Assembly: GCF_900111675.1 (NCBI RefSeq)
Contig: NZ_FOHO01000003.1
Location: forward strand, 62,001 to 126,000
Origin: Paracoccus homiensis
GTDB taxonomy: Bacteria > Pseudomonadota > Alphaproteobacteria > Rhodobacterales > Rhodobacteraceae
Length of the DNA stretch: 64,000 nt
Reading direction: 5' to 3'
In this document: in pieces, positions 26,825-35,679 of the stretch
Numbering within the stretch: position 1 is the stretch's first letter
How the letters are laid out: each line of letters starts with the position of its first letter
Made by a program: the position numbers and the translations under genes
The notes under the pieces: model-generated
The model's database searches: none
What the model was told of the DNA's origin: nothing
Seen by the model: the letters and a program-made list of their open reading frames with translations, nothing else

Positions 26825-28264
26825 TCAAGCCGCCTGACGCATCGCCTGTTCCTGTCCCTCGACCAATGCGCCGTGAAGGGCCTTGATGGCGGGTTTCATC
26901 ACGTCGCGTTCGACGATGAACTGCACATCGACCGGGCGTGGTCCCTGGGTGGCGCCGATCGCCTCCAGCCCGTTATCGGCCAACGCGTTCAGCCCGCGGC
27001 TGAGAACGGCCAGCGTGTCCAGATCGCGGCCCACCGCGGCCACCATCGAAATCGCCCGCGAGGTGATATCGGCAGCCGGGTATTTCGCGGCCAGATCCTT
27101 TTCGACGCGGCGCAGCACCTTCATGCTGCTGTCGACATAGTGCGTGATCGTGTTCGCATTCGAGACTTTCGACACGATACGGACATTATGCCGCGTCAGG
27201 ATCTCGATGATCGAGGCGTCATAGCCCTTCACGCCGACCATATCCTGTTCAAACACCTCCAGCGCGAACAGATCCAGACCAGTCACGATCTCGACCGCGG
27301 GTTCGGCAGCGGGTTGATCGTCGATCAGGGTGCCGGGGTCCTTCGGTTCGAACGCATTGGTCACGCGCAGGGGGACGCCCGACTGGCGCAGAGTCTTGGC
27401 GGCTTTCGGGTGGATCGCCTCCATGCCCAGATTCGACAGCTGATCGGCCACGTCGTAATTCGTGCGGCCCAGCTTGCGCACGGCATCCTCGCCGACAAGG
27501 TTCGGATCGGCCGACGACAGGTGAAATTCCTTGTGGATGATCGCCTCACGCGCGCCCGTCAGGGCGGCAAGACGCGAAAAGGTCACTTCGGAATAGCCAC
27601 GGTCGAATTCGCGCATCAGACCTTCGGCGCATTGGGCATAGCCGGTGACGATGGGCAGTTCGCTCATCGGATCGACGGCTTCCATCGCACCTGTGATACG
27701 CTGATCCAGCGTCACATTGCCTTCGTCGCGCCAGCCCGACAGATCGACGAAACGCGCGTTGACGCCTGCACGCTGCAACATCAGGCTGGTGACGAAGGCG
27801 GAATGCGCCTCGCCCAGACCCGACAGCAATTCGCGGATCTGCAACAGGTGTTCCGACAGCCGGAAATGGCCGTAAGAGCACAGACGTTGCAGGTCGATCA
27901 GGCAGTTGCGGGCACCGATCAGGCGGTCGCGCACGAATTCGGTCGCACGCTCGATATCGCCGGGATGGTCCAGAACCGCCTCGTGCGCCGCGATCATCTC
28001 GTGTTGAACGCGGTCCAGGGCGGCGTGCCATTCGTGGTCGCCGTCACCGCCGGCAAAGGCGGCATAGACCCCCGCCTCGCCGGATTTCTTGTGTTCCAGC
28101 AGCAGGTTGGTGATGCCACCAAAGGCCGAAACGACAAAGATGCGACCGTAAAGATCCGCGCCCTTGCGGTCACCGATGATCAGGCTGTCGCGCAGCTCGT
28201 TCACCCGCGACATCGACGTGCCGCCAATTTTCTCGACCGTATGATGTTTGGGTGCGTCTGCCAT
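26825..28264 (-). CDS. ask: aspartate kinase dedicated to ectoine synthesis
   Basis: A 479-residue aspartokinase that makes aspartyl-4-phosphate, feeding aspartate semialdehyde toward ectoine. The N-terminal VEKIGGTSMS replaces the usual KFGGTS, a trait of the Ask_Ect subgroup. The catalytic region runs to about residue 300; two ACT-type regulatory domains follow (GVKGYDASIIEILTRHNVRIVSKVSNANT and MVAAVGRD regions). It begins 3 bp after ectC and is the last gene of the operon. The Ask_Ect subgroup is known to be less feedback-inhibited than the housekeeping enzyme, which suits high-flux solute production. Confidence 0.92.
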   Translation of the reverse strand: MADAPKHHTVEKIGGTSMSRVNELRDSLIIGDRKGADLYGRIFVVSAFGGITNLLLEHKKSGEAGVYAAFAGGDGDHEWHAALDRVQHEMIAAHEAVLDHPGDIERATEFVRDRLIGARNCLIDLQRLCSYGHFRLSEHLLQIRELLSGLGEAHSAFVTSLMLQRAGVNARFVDLSGWRDEGNVTLDQRITGAMEAVDPMSELPIVTGYAQCAEGLMREFDRGYSEVTFSRLAALTGAREAIIHKEFHLSSADPNLVGEDAVRKLGRTNYDVADQLSNLGMEAIHPKAAKTLRQSGVPLRVTNAFEPKDPGTLIDDQPAAEPAVEIVTGLDLFALEVFEQDMVGVKGYDASIIEILTRHNVRIVSKVSNANTITHYVDSSMKVLRRVEKDLAAKYPAADITSRAISMVAAVGRDLDTLAVLSRGLNALADNGLEAIGATQGPRPVDVQFIVERDVMKPAIKALHGALVEGQEQAMRQAA

Positions 28265-28267
28265 GGT

Positions 28268-28660
28268 TCAGGTAAACTCCTCGACGGGGGCGTAGGACCC
28301 GTCTTCGCGATGCACTTCCTTGCCGGTCACCGGGGGGTTGAAGCAGCAGGCCATGACCAGCTCTTCTTCGGCGCGCAGGGTGTGCTTGTCGTTTTCGTTC
28401 AGCGCATACATGACGCCGGGCTTGATTTCGTGCGTCTGGCCGGTCGCCAGATCGGTGATCGAACCACGGCCGGACATGCAATAGACGCTTTCGAAATGGT
28501 GCTTGTAGTGGAACGTGTGTTCCGAACCCGCCTGCAGCGTGGTGATGTGGAATGAAAACCCCATCCCGTCATCGGCCAGCAGCATCCGGACCGAGGTCCA
28601 CTTGGCATCCGAAACGGCGCGGTCGGTGTCTTTGAGCTTGTTGAAATCACGAACGATCAT
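28268..28660 (-). CDS. ectC: L-ectoine synthase
   Basis: A 130-residue cupin enzyme that cyclises N-gamma-acetyl-L-2,4-diaminobutyrate to ectoine in the cytoplasm. It begins [16 protein letters not shown], and the cupin core is visible in [20 protein letters not shown] and [15 protein letters not shown]. Length and sequence are typical of EctC. It lies 5 bp after ectB and 3 bp before ask. No ectD hydroxylase gene is present in the window, so hydroxyectoine production is not supported here. Confidence 0.97.
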   Translation of the reverse strand: MIVRDFNKLKDTDRAVSDAKWTSVRMLLADDGMGFSFHITTLQAGSEHTFHYKHHFESVYCMSGRGSITDLATGQTHEIKPGVMYALNENDKHTLRAEEELVMACCFNPPVTGKEVHREDGSYAPVEEFT

Positions 28661-28665
28661 AACGG

Positions 28666-29955
28666 TTACTCCGCTGCGATTTTAGTTGTTTCCAGAACTT
28701 CACGGGCAGCTTCGATCACGATGTCGAAGCCCTTGTTGAAGGTGTCGACCGGGGTGGTCAGCGGTGCCAGAACCTTCACGACCTGGTCCTCGCTGCCCGA
28801 GGTTTCGATCACCAGACCCTTGTCATAGGCGCGCCCGCAGATCTTCTCGGCCAGCTCGCCGGATCCGACATCGACGCCGCGCATCAGGCCGCGCCCCTTC
28901 AGGAACGCGCCGGGGACCATATCGGCCAGCTCGGTCAGGCGACGTTCGATCAGTGCGGCCTTCTGGGCCAGCTCATTTTCGAACGCGTCATCGGCCCAGA
29001 ACTTTTCAATGGCCACGCGGGCGGTCACGAAGGCATGGGTGTTGCCGCGGAAGGTGCCGTTATGCTCGGCGGGGCCGAACACGTCATGCTCCGGGCGCAC
29101 CAGAACCATCGCCAGTGGCAGGCCAAAGCCAGAGATCGACTTGGCCATCGGCACCAGATCGGGCACCACGCCCATGTCCTCGAACGAGAAGAACTTGCCG
29201 GTGCGACCGCAACCAGCCTGAATGTCGTCGAGGATCAGCAGGGCACCGTGCTTCTTGGCGACCTTGGCGACCTTCTGCACGAATTCCGGCGATGCGGCGT
29301 TCAGACCGCCTTCGCCCTGAACGGTTTCCAGCATGATCGCGGCCGGTGCATCGATCCCGCCCGAGGCGTCGGACAGCATCTGGTCCAGCAGCGCGGCACC
29401 ATCGACGCCCTTGGCAAATCCGTCATAGGGCATGCGGGTCACGCCTTGCGTATCCATACCCGCGCCGCCACGGTGATAGCCGTTGCCGGTCGCCGCCAAT
29501 GCACCCATGGTCACGCCATGAAAGCCATTGGTGAAGGCGATGATGTTCGTACGACCCGTCGATTTGCGGGCGATCTTCATCGCGGCCTCGACGGCATTGG
29601 CGCCGGTCGGACCCATGAACATCACGCGGTGGTCCATTCCGCGCGGTTGCAGGATGTGACGTTCGAACGCGTCAAGAAAACCCGCCTTGGTATCGGTATG
29701 AAGGTCAAGACCATGCGCCAGACCGTCAGCGGTGATATGGTCAATCAGCGCCGCCTTCATGTCGGCGTCGTTATGGCCATAGTTCAGCGACGAACAGCCG
29801 GCCAGGAAGTCGATGAATTCACGGCCGCTTTCATCCTTCAGGATCGATCCGCTGGCCGATGCGAAAACGGCCGGGATCCCGCGGCAATACGAACGGGCCG
29901 CGCTTTCGCGGCGTTCAAAGATATCGGTGGCGGTATGTGTCATGTCTTTGGGCAT
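28666..29955 (-). CDS. ectB: L-2,4-diaminobutyrate transaminase
   Basis: A 429-residue class III PLP aminotransferase that converts aspartate semialdehyde to 2,4-diaminobutyrate using glutamate. The core motifs are [33 protein letters not shown] and the PLP lysine in [14 protein letters not shown]. The ATG at 29955 encodes [19 protein letters not shown]; most EctB proteins start nearer IFERRES, so the second ATG at residue 5 could also serve. The first five residues match those of EctA (see findings). Confidence 0.96.
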   Translation of the reverse strand: MPKDMTHTATDIFERRESAARSYCRGIPAVFASASGSILKDESGREFIDFLAGCSSLNYGHNDADMKAALIDHITADGLAHGLDLHTDTKAGFLDAFERHILQPRGMDHRVMFMGPTGANAVEAAMKIARKSTGRTNIIAFTNGFHGVTMGALAATGNGYHRGGAGMDTQGVTRMPYDGFAKGVDGAALLDQMLSDASGGIDAPAAIMLETVQGEGGLNAASPEFVQKVAKVAKKHGALLILDDIQAGCGRTGKFFSFEDMGVVPDLVPMAKSISGFGLPLAMVLVRPEHDVFGPAEHNGTFRGNTHAFVTARVAIEKFWADDAFENELAQKAALIERRLTELADMVPGAFLKGRGLMRGVDVGSGELAEKICGRAYDKGLVIETSGSEDQVVKVLAPLTTPVDTFNKGFDIVIEAAREVLETTKIAAE

Positions 29956-30010
29956 AGGAAGTCCTTTCGCACAAAGGGGTGCGCTGAATTCTGATGTCAG
30001 GAAGCGGATC

Positions 30011-30559
30011 TCAGGCGGCGCTTTTGGCGTCGGCCTCGACCTCTTCGGGCAGGGTGATCGTCACCATATGCTCGGTGGCGTGGTGCCCGTCGAAATGAAG
30101 CTCTTTCTTGTAATGCGCCTTGTCCGACAGTTCGCCGCCAAGGTCGCGGGCAAAACTACGGAACAGCGCCCAGGACGCTTCGTTATCCTTGGTGATGGTC
30201 GTGTTCAGTTGCGTCGCCTCGGCGCAGGCATCGCGCCCGATCAGATGTTCAAGCATCTTCTTGCCAAGACCCAGACCGCGGGCCTTGGGGCTGACGGCAA
30301 CCTGCCACACGAACAGGGCATCTTCGTTCGGGATCATGTGGCCCGAAATCCAGCCGACGATCTGGCCGTTCAGCTCTGCGACGACGCAGGTGTCGCTGAA
30401 ATGTTCGGCCTGAACCAGATTGCAGTACATCGAGTTCTCATCCAGCGGCTTGCAGGCGCGCACCAGTTCCCAGATCTCGGATCCGTCGGTGCTGCGCGGC
30501 TTGCGCAGGATGAGGGTCTTACTTCGACGTTCTTCGATATCGTTCATATCTTTCGGCAT
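30011..30559 (-). CDS. ectA: L-2,4-diaminobutyrate gamma-acetyltransferase
   Basis: A 182-residue GNAT acetyltransferase that acetylates diaminobutyrate at the gamma amino group with acetyl-CoA. It contains LILRKPRSTDGSEIWELVR, the EctA signature near the start, and the acetyl-CoA loop QVAVSPKARGLGLGKKML. I place the start at the ATG at 30559, seven bases after GGGGA; the ATG at 30577 would add six residues with a poorer site. It is the first gene of ectA-ectB-ectC-ask and is divergent from the MarR-type regulator. Confidence 0.95.
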   Translation of the reverse strand: MPKDMNDIEERRSKTLILRKPRSTDGSEIWELVRACKPLDENSMYCNLVQAEHFSDTCVVAELNGQIVGWISGHMIPNEDALFVWQVAVSPKARGLGLGKKMLEHLIGRDACAEATQLNTTITKDNEASWALFRSFARDLGGELSDKAHYKKELHFDGHHATEHMVTITLPEEVEADAKSAA

Positions 30560-30605
30560 GGTTGATCCCCGTTTCATTCGGCAATCAAACTAGTAAAGCC
30601 GCCCT

Positions 30606-30619
30606 AAGGTTGCAACCTT
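30606..30619. promoter_or_regulatory. 14-bp perfect palindrome upstream of ectA
   Basis: AAGGTTGCAACCTT is a perfect 14-bp palindrome located 46 bp upstream of the ectA start codon, in the 223-bp control region shared with ectR. Its size suits a dimeric regulator such as MarR, but which protein binds it is unknown. Confidence 0.5.
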
Positions 30620-30678
30620 TCTGGCAAAATTTGTGCAAAATCAGCTAAATAGATGAAAATATAGGGGAATATACCCAT

Positions 30679-30697
30679 GCCAAGGGTGCGCCTTGGC
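30679..30697. promoter_or_regulatory. inverted repeat in the ectA-ectR control region
   Basis: GCCAAGG and CCTTGGC are a perfect 7-bp inverted repeat around the 5-bp centre GTGCG. It could be an operator or a transcript hairpin. No T-tract follows on either strand. Confidence 0.45.
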
Positions 30698-30702
30698 TGT
30701 AT

Positions 30703-30745
30703 ATGCTTAGTCAAGCAAAATATTTAAGTGCCGATGCTTAGCCAA
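30703..30745. promoter_or_regulatory. two ATGCTTAGYCAA direct repeats upstream of ectR
   Basis: ATGCTTAGTCAA (30703-30714) and ATGCTTAGCCAA (30734-30745) repeat with a 31-bp period, about three helical turns. The first lies within TGCTTAGTCAAGCA, an imperfect 14-bp palindrome. The surrounding DNA is markedly AT-rich for this genome. An operator for EctR is the simplest reading. Confidence 0.5.
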
Positions 30746-30782
30746 TTGAAGTATTCGCCCGATCTGTGGCATGGTGAGATCC

Positions 30783-31289
30783 ATGAGTGACACGCCCGAC
30801 GAACGCATCGACAACGCCTTGATCGCATTGCGCAGGATTCTGCGGGCGACCGAATTATACGAACGGGAACTGGCGCAGGCCGCCAAGCTGACCCCGGCCA
30901 AGCTGCGGGTCCTGCAGATCCTTGCCAGTCGCGATGGGCGCAGTGCCACGCCGACCGCGCTTGCGCAGCAGATGGGGGTCAGCCAGGCCACGGTGACGGC
31001 ACTGGTCGATCAGTTGGAAAAACGAGGATTCGCGCGTCGCGAACGGTCCAGCACCGACCGGCGGCAGAATTTCGTGACCCTGACCGATGATGGCGGCGCG
31101 GCGCTGAAATCGGCGCCCAGTGCCTTGCAGCAGAATTTCGTCGGCAGCTTTCAGAAGCTGGAAAACTGGGAACAGCTGATGACCATCGCGGTTCTGGACC
31201 GCGTGGCCGGGATGTTGAACGCCGGCGAGATCGACGCCTCGCCGGTTCTGACCATCGGCGATATCCGCAAGCCGCGGCCCCCCGCCTAG
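30783..31289 (+). CDS. ectR: MarR-family regulator, EctR-like
   Basis: A 168-residue winged-helix regulator. The MarR core includes LTPAKLRVLQILASRDG, the recognition region TALAQQMGVSQATVTALVDQLEKRGFARRERSSTDRR-type helix and wing (residues ~55-95), and a C-terminal dimerisation helix. It is transcribed divergently from ectABC-ask, the arrangement of EctR1, the known MarR-type repressor of ectoine genes in methylotrophs. I use the ATG at 30783 (GGTGAG 4 bp upstream); an ATG at 30771 is possible. Assignment as EctR rests on family plus position. It probably represses both itself and the ect operon. Confidence 0.83.
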   Translation: MSDTPDERIDNALIALRRILRATELYERELAQAAKLTPAKLRVLQILASRDGRSATPTALAQQMGVSQATVTALVDQLEKRGFARRERSSTDRRQNFVTLTDDGGAALKSAPSALQQNFVGSFQKLENWEQLMTIAVLDRVAGMLNAGEIDASPVLTIGDIRKPRPPA

Positions 31290-31315
31290 ATCAGGTCAGG
31301 GGGCGGCGCGGGATA

Positions 31316-32716
31316 TCACGCGCCCCAGGGGCCGTGCGCGTCCGCGATGCCGTCCAGCCGTTCAAAGCCGTGCATCCCGAAAAAGTCGCGCTGGCCCTGG
31401 ATCATGTTTGCCGTACCGCGCGCGGTGCGCATCATGTCGAACCAGTTCAGGCCCGACGCCAATGCGGGCATGGGATGGCCCTTGGCGATCCCTTCGGCCA
31501 CGGCCTGACGCAGGGCGGGGATGTTTTCCTCGATCAGATTTGCGAAGAAGGGGGCCAGGATCAGGTTGCGTTCGGCGTCCTCGGTCAGGGCCTCTGCCAT
31601 GTCGTTCAGCATGGAGGACCGGATGATGCAGCCCGCACGCCAGACGCGCGCGATCTCGGGCAGGGGAAGCGACCAGCCGAATTTCTCGGATGCGGCCGAG
31701 ATCATCGTGAAACCCTGCGCGTAGCACAGGATCTTGCCCGCGATCATCGCCTTTTCCAGAACCGTGCTGTCGATGTCAAAGCCCTGCGGCGCGGCGCCGA
31801 AACGATCCTGCATCACGCGCCGTTCTTCCAACCGGGCCGAGACGTTGCGCGCCATGACCGCGGCCTCGATCACCGGGATCGGCGCGGCCAGATGCTGTGC
31901 CTCGATCGCGGTCCAGCGCCCGGTGCCTTTCTGTCCTGCCTTGTCCAGAATGACGTCCAGCATCGGCTTGCCGCCATGCGGATCGGTGGCCTTGGCGACC
32001 TTGCCCGAAATTTCGACCAGATAGGATTGCAGAGGCCCTTCGTTCCAGGTCGCGAAGGTGTCACCGATCTGCGCGGCGCTCAGGCCCATGCCGTCGCGCA
32101 TCACGCCATAGATTTCGGCGATCATCTGCATGTCTGCATATTCGATGCCGTTATGCACGGCCTTCACGAAATGCCCCGCGCCTTCTTCGCCCATGCGGGT
32201 CGCGCAGGGGGTGCCGTCTTCGGCCTTGGCGGCGATGGCGTTCAGCACATCCGACACGCGGTCCCAATCGGCCTGCCGACCGCCCCCCATGATCGAGGGA
32301 CCGTGCCGCGCGCCTTCTTCACCGCCCGAAACGCCCATCCCAAGGAACTGCATCTTGTAGCCGGTATTCGCGCGGCGGTTGGTGTCGTGGAAATCGGCAT
32401 TGCCGGCATCGATCACCAGATCTTCGGGTGACAAAAGCGGCTCCAAGGCCTCGATCTGCTGATCGACAGGCGTGCCCGCCGGAACCATCAGGATGATCGC
32501 GCGCGGCGTGGCGATGGCGTTGACGAACTCTTCCAGGCTTTCGGTCGGAACCACATTGCCCGCCAGATCGCCGGCTTCCTGATGAAAGTCGCGCGTCACC
32601 TGCGTGGTGCGGTTGTAGACGGCAATGGGAAAGCCCTTCTCGGCGATGTTCAGGGCCAGCGCCGACCCCATTGTTCCCAGCCCGATCAACCCGATTTGTG
32701 CTTGCTGCATGTCCAT
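31316..32716 (-). CDS. gnd: 6-phosphogluconate dehydrogenase (decarboxylating)
   Basis: A 466-residue cytoplasmic enzyme of the oxidative pentose phosphate pathway, converting 6-phosphogluconate to ribulose 5-phosphate with NADPH. The Rossmann motif GLGTMGSALALN is near residue 10, the substrate region includes GMGVSGGEEGARHGPSIM and HNGIEYADMQ, and the helical C-terminal domain follows. I start at the ATG at 32716 because the product then matches the usual ~468 residues; the frame extends 19 codons further without support. Confidence 0.95.
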   Translation of the reverse strand: MDMQQAQIGLIGLGTMGSALALNIAEKGFPIAVYNRTTQVTRDFHQEAGDLAGNVVPTESLEEFVNAIATPRAIILMVPAGTPVDQQIEALEPLLSPEDLVIDAGNADFHDTNRRANTGYKMQFLGMGVSGGEEGARHGPSIMGGGRQADWDRVSDVLNAIAAKAEDGTPCATRMGEEGAGHFVKAVHNGIEYADMQMIAEIYGVMRDGMGLSAAQIGDTFATWNEGPLQSYLVEISGKVAKATDPHGGKPMLDVILDKAGQKGTGRWTAIEAQHLAAPIPVIEAAVMARNVSARLEERRVMQDRFGAAPQGFDIDSTVLEKAMIAGKILCYAQGFTMISAASEKFGWSLPLPEIARVWRAGCIIRSSMLNDMAEALTEDAERNLILAPFFANLIEENIPALRQAVAEGIAKGHPMPALASGLNWFDMMRTARGTANMIQGQRDFFGMHGFERLDGIADAHGPWGA

Positions 32717-32785
32717 GCGCCCTTCTGAAAGACAAGTTGCGCACTGACTATGCCGACAGGGCGCGACTGTCACGCGCTAACACGA

Positions 32786-33229
32786 TCACGTTTCACCCGC
32801 GACCCGGATCAGCGTTTGCAGCCCCGTAGCGCAATGGGTGCGGCCGTCATCGGTCACGCCCCAGACATCCAGCTGGCAGATTGTCAGGGTGCGGCCCGGT
32901 TTGATGACGCGGCCTGTCGCCTCCAGCCGCTGGCCCTGGGCAGGGCGGATCAGGTTCAGTTTGAACTCGACAGTCAGGACGGAACTGTCCGGCGGAAACA
33001 GCGTCATCGCGGCATAGCCGCCCGCCGTATCCGCGATTGTCGAACTGCCGCCCGCGTGAAAATAGCCATGCTGCTGCGTCACCTCGGGCCGAAAGGGCAG
33101 GGCGATCGTGACCAGCCCGGTTTCGACCCGAAGCAGCCTGGCCCCCAGAAGCCCCATCAAGCCCTGTCTGGCAAAGCTGGCCTCGATCCGTTGGCGGCTT
33201 GCCGCATTCAGTTCACGACCGATCTCCAT
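32786..33229 (-). CDS. PaaI-family hotdog thioesterase
   Basis: A 147-residue hotdog-fold protein. The family motif QHGYFHAGGSSTIADTAGGY (residues ~53-72) resembles the HGG/Asp active-site helix of PaaI-type acyl-CoA thioesterases. No phenylacetate genes are nearby. It is on the same strand as gnd, 69 bp upstream of it. The acyl-CoA substrate cannot be told from sequence. Confidence 0.85.
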   Translation of the reverse strand: MEIGRELNAASRQRIEASFARQGLMGLLGARLLRVETGLVTIALPFRPEVTQQHGYFHAGGSSTIADTAGGYAAMTLFPPDSSVLTVEFKLNLIRPAQGQRLEATGRVIKPGRTLTICQLDVWGVTDDGRTHCATGLQTLIRVAGET

Positions 33230-33343
33230 GTCCGTCCCCCTTGGTTTCCCAGGGACAGTCTGCGGTCGATCGGTCCTGGCCCCAAGCGTGACGCCGGGTC
33301 ATTTGGGCGATCCTGTGGTCGCAGGCGGCGCAGGACAAACAGA

Positions 33344-33371
33344 AAGGCGCGGACCGGATGGCCCGCGCCTT
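33344..33371 (-). terminator. terminator after bioY
   Basis: On the minus strand AAGGCGCGG (33371-33363) pairs with CCGCGCCTT (33352-33344) and is followed by TCTGTTTG. It starts 23 bp past the bioY stop codon. Confidence 0.75.
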
Positions 33372-33394
33372 GCGTTTCGGTCGGTAGTCCGGGT

Positions 33395-33946
33395 TCAGCC
33401 CTTGGTCTTGCGCAGGCGACCCGCAGCCTCGATCAGCAGGGTGGCGGCGGCGGCCTTGACCAGATCGCCCAGAATGAAGGGCGCAAAGCCAACCGCGATC
33501 AGCTTGTCGGCGGGCACGAAAGCCGACAGCCAGGCCAGACCGGCGGCATAGACCACGGCGATACCGACCAGCATCCCACCGGCGCGGCCCAGCAGGCCAC
33601 GACCATGTGCAAGCACCCCGGTCACGGCCGACATCAGCAACATGCCGATCAGAAAGCCGCCCGTCGGACCCATCGCATAGGCCAGACCGATCCCCCGCTC
33701 GGGCGAGCCTGCAAAGACCGGCAGCCCGGTCATGCCCGCACCCAGATAGGCCAGAAAGGATGCAACCGCCACACGCGGTCCCATCACCGTCGCGATCAGC
33801 ATGACCGCCATGGTTTGCAGCGTCATCGGCACGGGCCAGAACGGCACCTGCACCTTGGCCGACAGCGTCAGCAGGGCAACCCCCGCCAGAACCAGCCCAG
33901 CATTGCGGGTCATTGCGCGATTGTCGAAAGTGGTAAGCTGCTGCAT
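33395..33946 (-). CDS. bioY: biotin transporter substrate-binding component BioY
   Basis: A 183-residue, six-helix S component of an ECF-type biotin importer. Family features include KVQVPFWPVPMTLQTMAVML near residues 30-50 and GAGMTGLPVFAG with a later YAMGPTGGFLIGM block. AGAGGG precedes the ATG at 33946; the longer upstream frame has no support. No bioM/bioN energising genes lie next to it, so this may be a solitary BioY or may use an energising module encoded elsewhere. I found no clear BioR-type operator upstream. Confidence 0.92.
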   Translation of the reverse strand: MQQLTTFDNRAMTRNAGLVLAGVALLTLSAKVQVPFWPVPMTLQTMAVMLIATVMGPRVAVASFLAYLGAGMTGLPVFAGSPERGIGLAYAMGPTGGFLIGMLLMSAVTGVLAHGRGLLGRAGGMLVGIAVVYAAGLAWLSAFVPADKLIAVGFAPFILGDLVKAAAATLLIEAAGRLRKTKG

Positions 33947-34049
33947 GAATATGCCCTCTTGTTCCTGGGGCCGGGTCGGGCGATCCCCGAACCGGCGCAT
34001 CTGCGCGAATTGATCGCAATTCCCGCCACAGTGCAAGTGCAGCATCGCC

Positions 34050-34430
34050 CTAGAACGGCACCCCCGCCCATAGCGCGATATTGGCATAGGGCGTGAATTC
34101 GCCGCTGCGCACCACCGCGCGGGCGTCGCGGCTGAGACGTTTGAATTCCTCGTGTGGGACCGCCTCGGCCTTGGGCAGGCGGGTCAGGAAAGCCGCGCCA
34201 AGATCGGCGCCGACCTCGGTGGCAATGGTGGCGCGTTCGACGACCAGGTCCTGAAGGACCGCATCCAGCACCTGAAACATCTGCGGCACGCCCGGACTGA
34301 CCGCCAGATCGATGCAGGGCACACCGGGCGGAACAGGCAACCCGGCATCCCCGATCACGATCAGATCGCCATGGCCCATCGCCGCGATCAGCGCCGACAA
34401 TTCGGCATGCAACACACCCTTGGCCTTCAT
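34050..34430 (-). CDS. rbsD: D-ribose pyranase / L-fucose mutarotase family protein (RbsD/FucU)
   Basis: A 126-residue sugar mutarotase-type protein. It begins MKAKGVLHAELSALIAAMGHGD with the conserved His near residue 20 and the IGDAGLPVPPG motif, and ends ANIALWAGVPF, typical of RbsD. RbsD interconverts pyran and furan forms of ribose. Its ATG overlaps the dipeptidase stop (ATGA). No rbs transporter or kinase is present, so its true sugar partner is unclear. Confidence 0.88.
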   Translation of the reverse strand: MKAKGVLHAELSALIAAMGHGDLIVIGDAGLPVPPGVPCIDLAVSPGVPQMFQVLDAVLQDLVVERATIATEVGADLGAAFLTRLPKAEAVPHEEFKRLSRDARAVVRSGEFTPYANIALWAGVPF

Positions 34431-35617
34431 GTGTCCCCCGTCGCAGGCAGCGTCTCTGCCAGATACCGCATCATGTTGCCGCCCATGACCTTGGCGATGC
34501 GGCGCTGATCCAGACCCGCATCGATCAAGGCCTGGGTCAGGGCCGACAAATGCGCGGCGTCGAAGGGCGCGTCAACCGATCCGTCGTAATCCGATCCCAG
34601 CGCGACGTGATCCTCGCCCAGCAGATCGATCGCGGCGATGATGGCGCCCGCGATATCCGCAGGTGTGCCGCCGCAGACAACATCCGACCAATAGCCGATC
34701 CCGATCACCCCGCCCTTGTCGGCGATCTGGCGCATCAGATCATCTTCCAGATTGCGGTGGCTGGCGCAGTGGCCGTGAATACCGGTATGGGACAGGATCG
34801 GACGGGTATCGGGCATCGCCAGCACATCTTGAACCATCTGCGGGCTGGCATGGGCCAGATCGATGACCATTCCCTTCTCGACCATCCGCGCGACCACCTG
34901 CCGCCCGAATTCGGACAGCCCGGCTCCGCTGCCGCCTTCGCCATGCAGGCTGCCGCCCAGTTCATTGTCGAAGAAATGCGTCAGCCCCATCAACCTGAAG
35001 CCTGCGTCGTACAGCACATCCAGATTGGCCAGATCACCTTCCAGCGGATGCCCGCCTTCCGACCCAAGCACGGCCCCCAGAACCCGCTGTCCCGATGCGC
35101 GATCGGCCAGCAGGTCCGCCAGATCGCCCCGCGTGCGCAGAATGCGCAATTGCTCGGGCGCGCGTCTGGCCATGTCCTGCAACGCCTCGGCCTGAACCAG
35201 CGCCCGCTCGCGCAGCGATGTCCATGACCTGATCGGGCGCAGCTGGCCCATGAACAGCGGGGTGATGTTGTCGGGCGCTTCGGCACTGTTGGCGCTGTAA
35301 TTCTGTCCGCGCGGGCTTTTGGTCACGGTGGTAAAGACCTGTACCGCGACATTGCCCTCCAGCAGCCGCGGAATGTCGGTATGCCCGCGGTCGGCACGTC
35401 GCAGCAGATCGCGATCCCACAGCAACGGGTCCGCGTGCAGATCGCCGATCACCAACCCGTCATGCAGGACCTGCGCCTCGGCACTTACCGGCCAACCGTC
35501 CTCGGGCATGCGAAGGGGGTTCAGGCTGCGCTCGACATAAGCCGGCGCAAGACTGAAAAACGCGACCGCCCCCGCGATCAGCAACACGAGCGCCACCAGC
35601 AAGATCCGTTTCAGCAT
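34427..35617 (-). CDS. membrane-anchored renal-type dipeptidase (peptidase M19)
   Basis: A 396-residue zinc dipeptidase with an N-terminal membrane anchor or uncleaved signal (residues 4-25, ILLVALVLLIAGAVAFFSLA). The binuclear metal ligands are seen in VIGDLHADPLLWD (HxD), LGSEGGHPLEGD (Glu), IDLAHASP (His) and SHTGIHGHC (His), with GSDYDGSV carrying the catalytic-site Asp. Members cleave dipeptides, often D-amino-acid-containing ones. The gene overlaps rbsD, which is downstream. Confidence 0.9.
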   Translation of the reverse strand: MLKRILLVALVLLIAGAVAFFSLAPAYVERSLNPLRMPEDGWPVSAEAQVLHDGLVIGDLHADPLLWDRDLLRRADRGHTDIPRLLEGNVAVQVFTTVTKSPRGQNYSANSAEAPDNITPLFMGQLRPIRSWTSLRERALVQAEALQDMARRAPEQLRILRTRGDLADLLADRASGQRVLGAVLGSEGGHPLEGDLANLDVLYDAGFRLMGLTHFFDNELGGSLHGEGGSGAGLSEFGRQVVARMVEKGMVIDLAHASPQMVQDVLAMPDTRPILSHTGIHGHCASHRNLEDDLMRQIADKGGVIGIGYWSDVVCGGTPADIAGAIIAAIDLLGEDHVALGSDYDGSVDAPFDAAHLSALTQALIDAGLDQRRIAKVMGGNMMRYLAETLPATGDT

Positions 35618-35679
35618 CGCAGCCCCCTATTCCGCCCGGCTCAGGATTGACCGCATGCGCGCCGGGCACAAGCCCCGCA

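Noticed and set aside
33947..34049. A riboswitch or BioR operator upstream of bioY
   Set aside because: The 103-bp gap shows no TTATMKATAA-type site and no extended structured leader.
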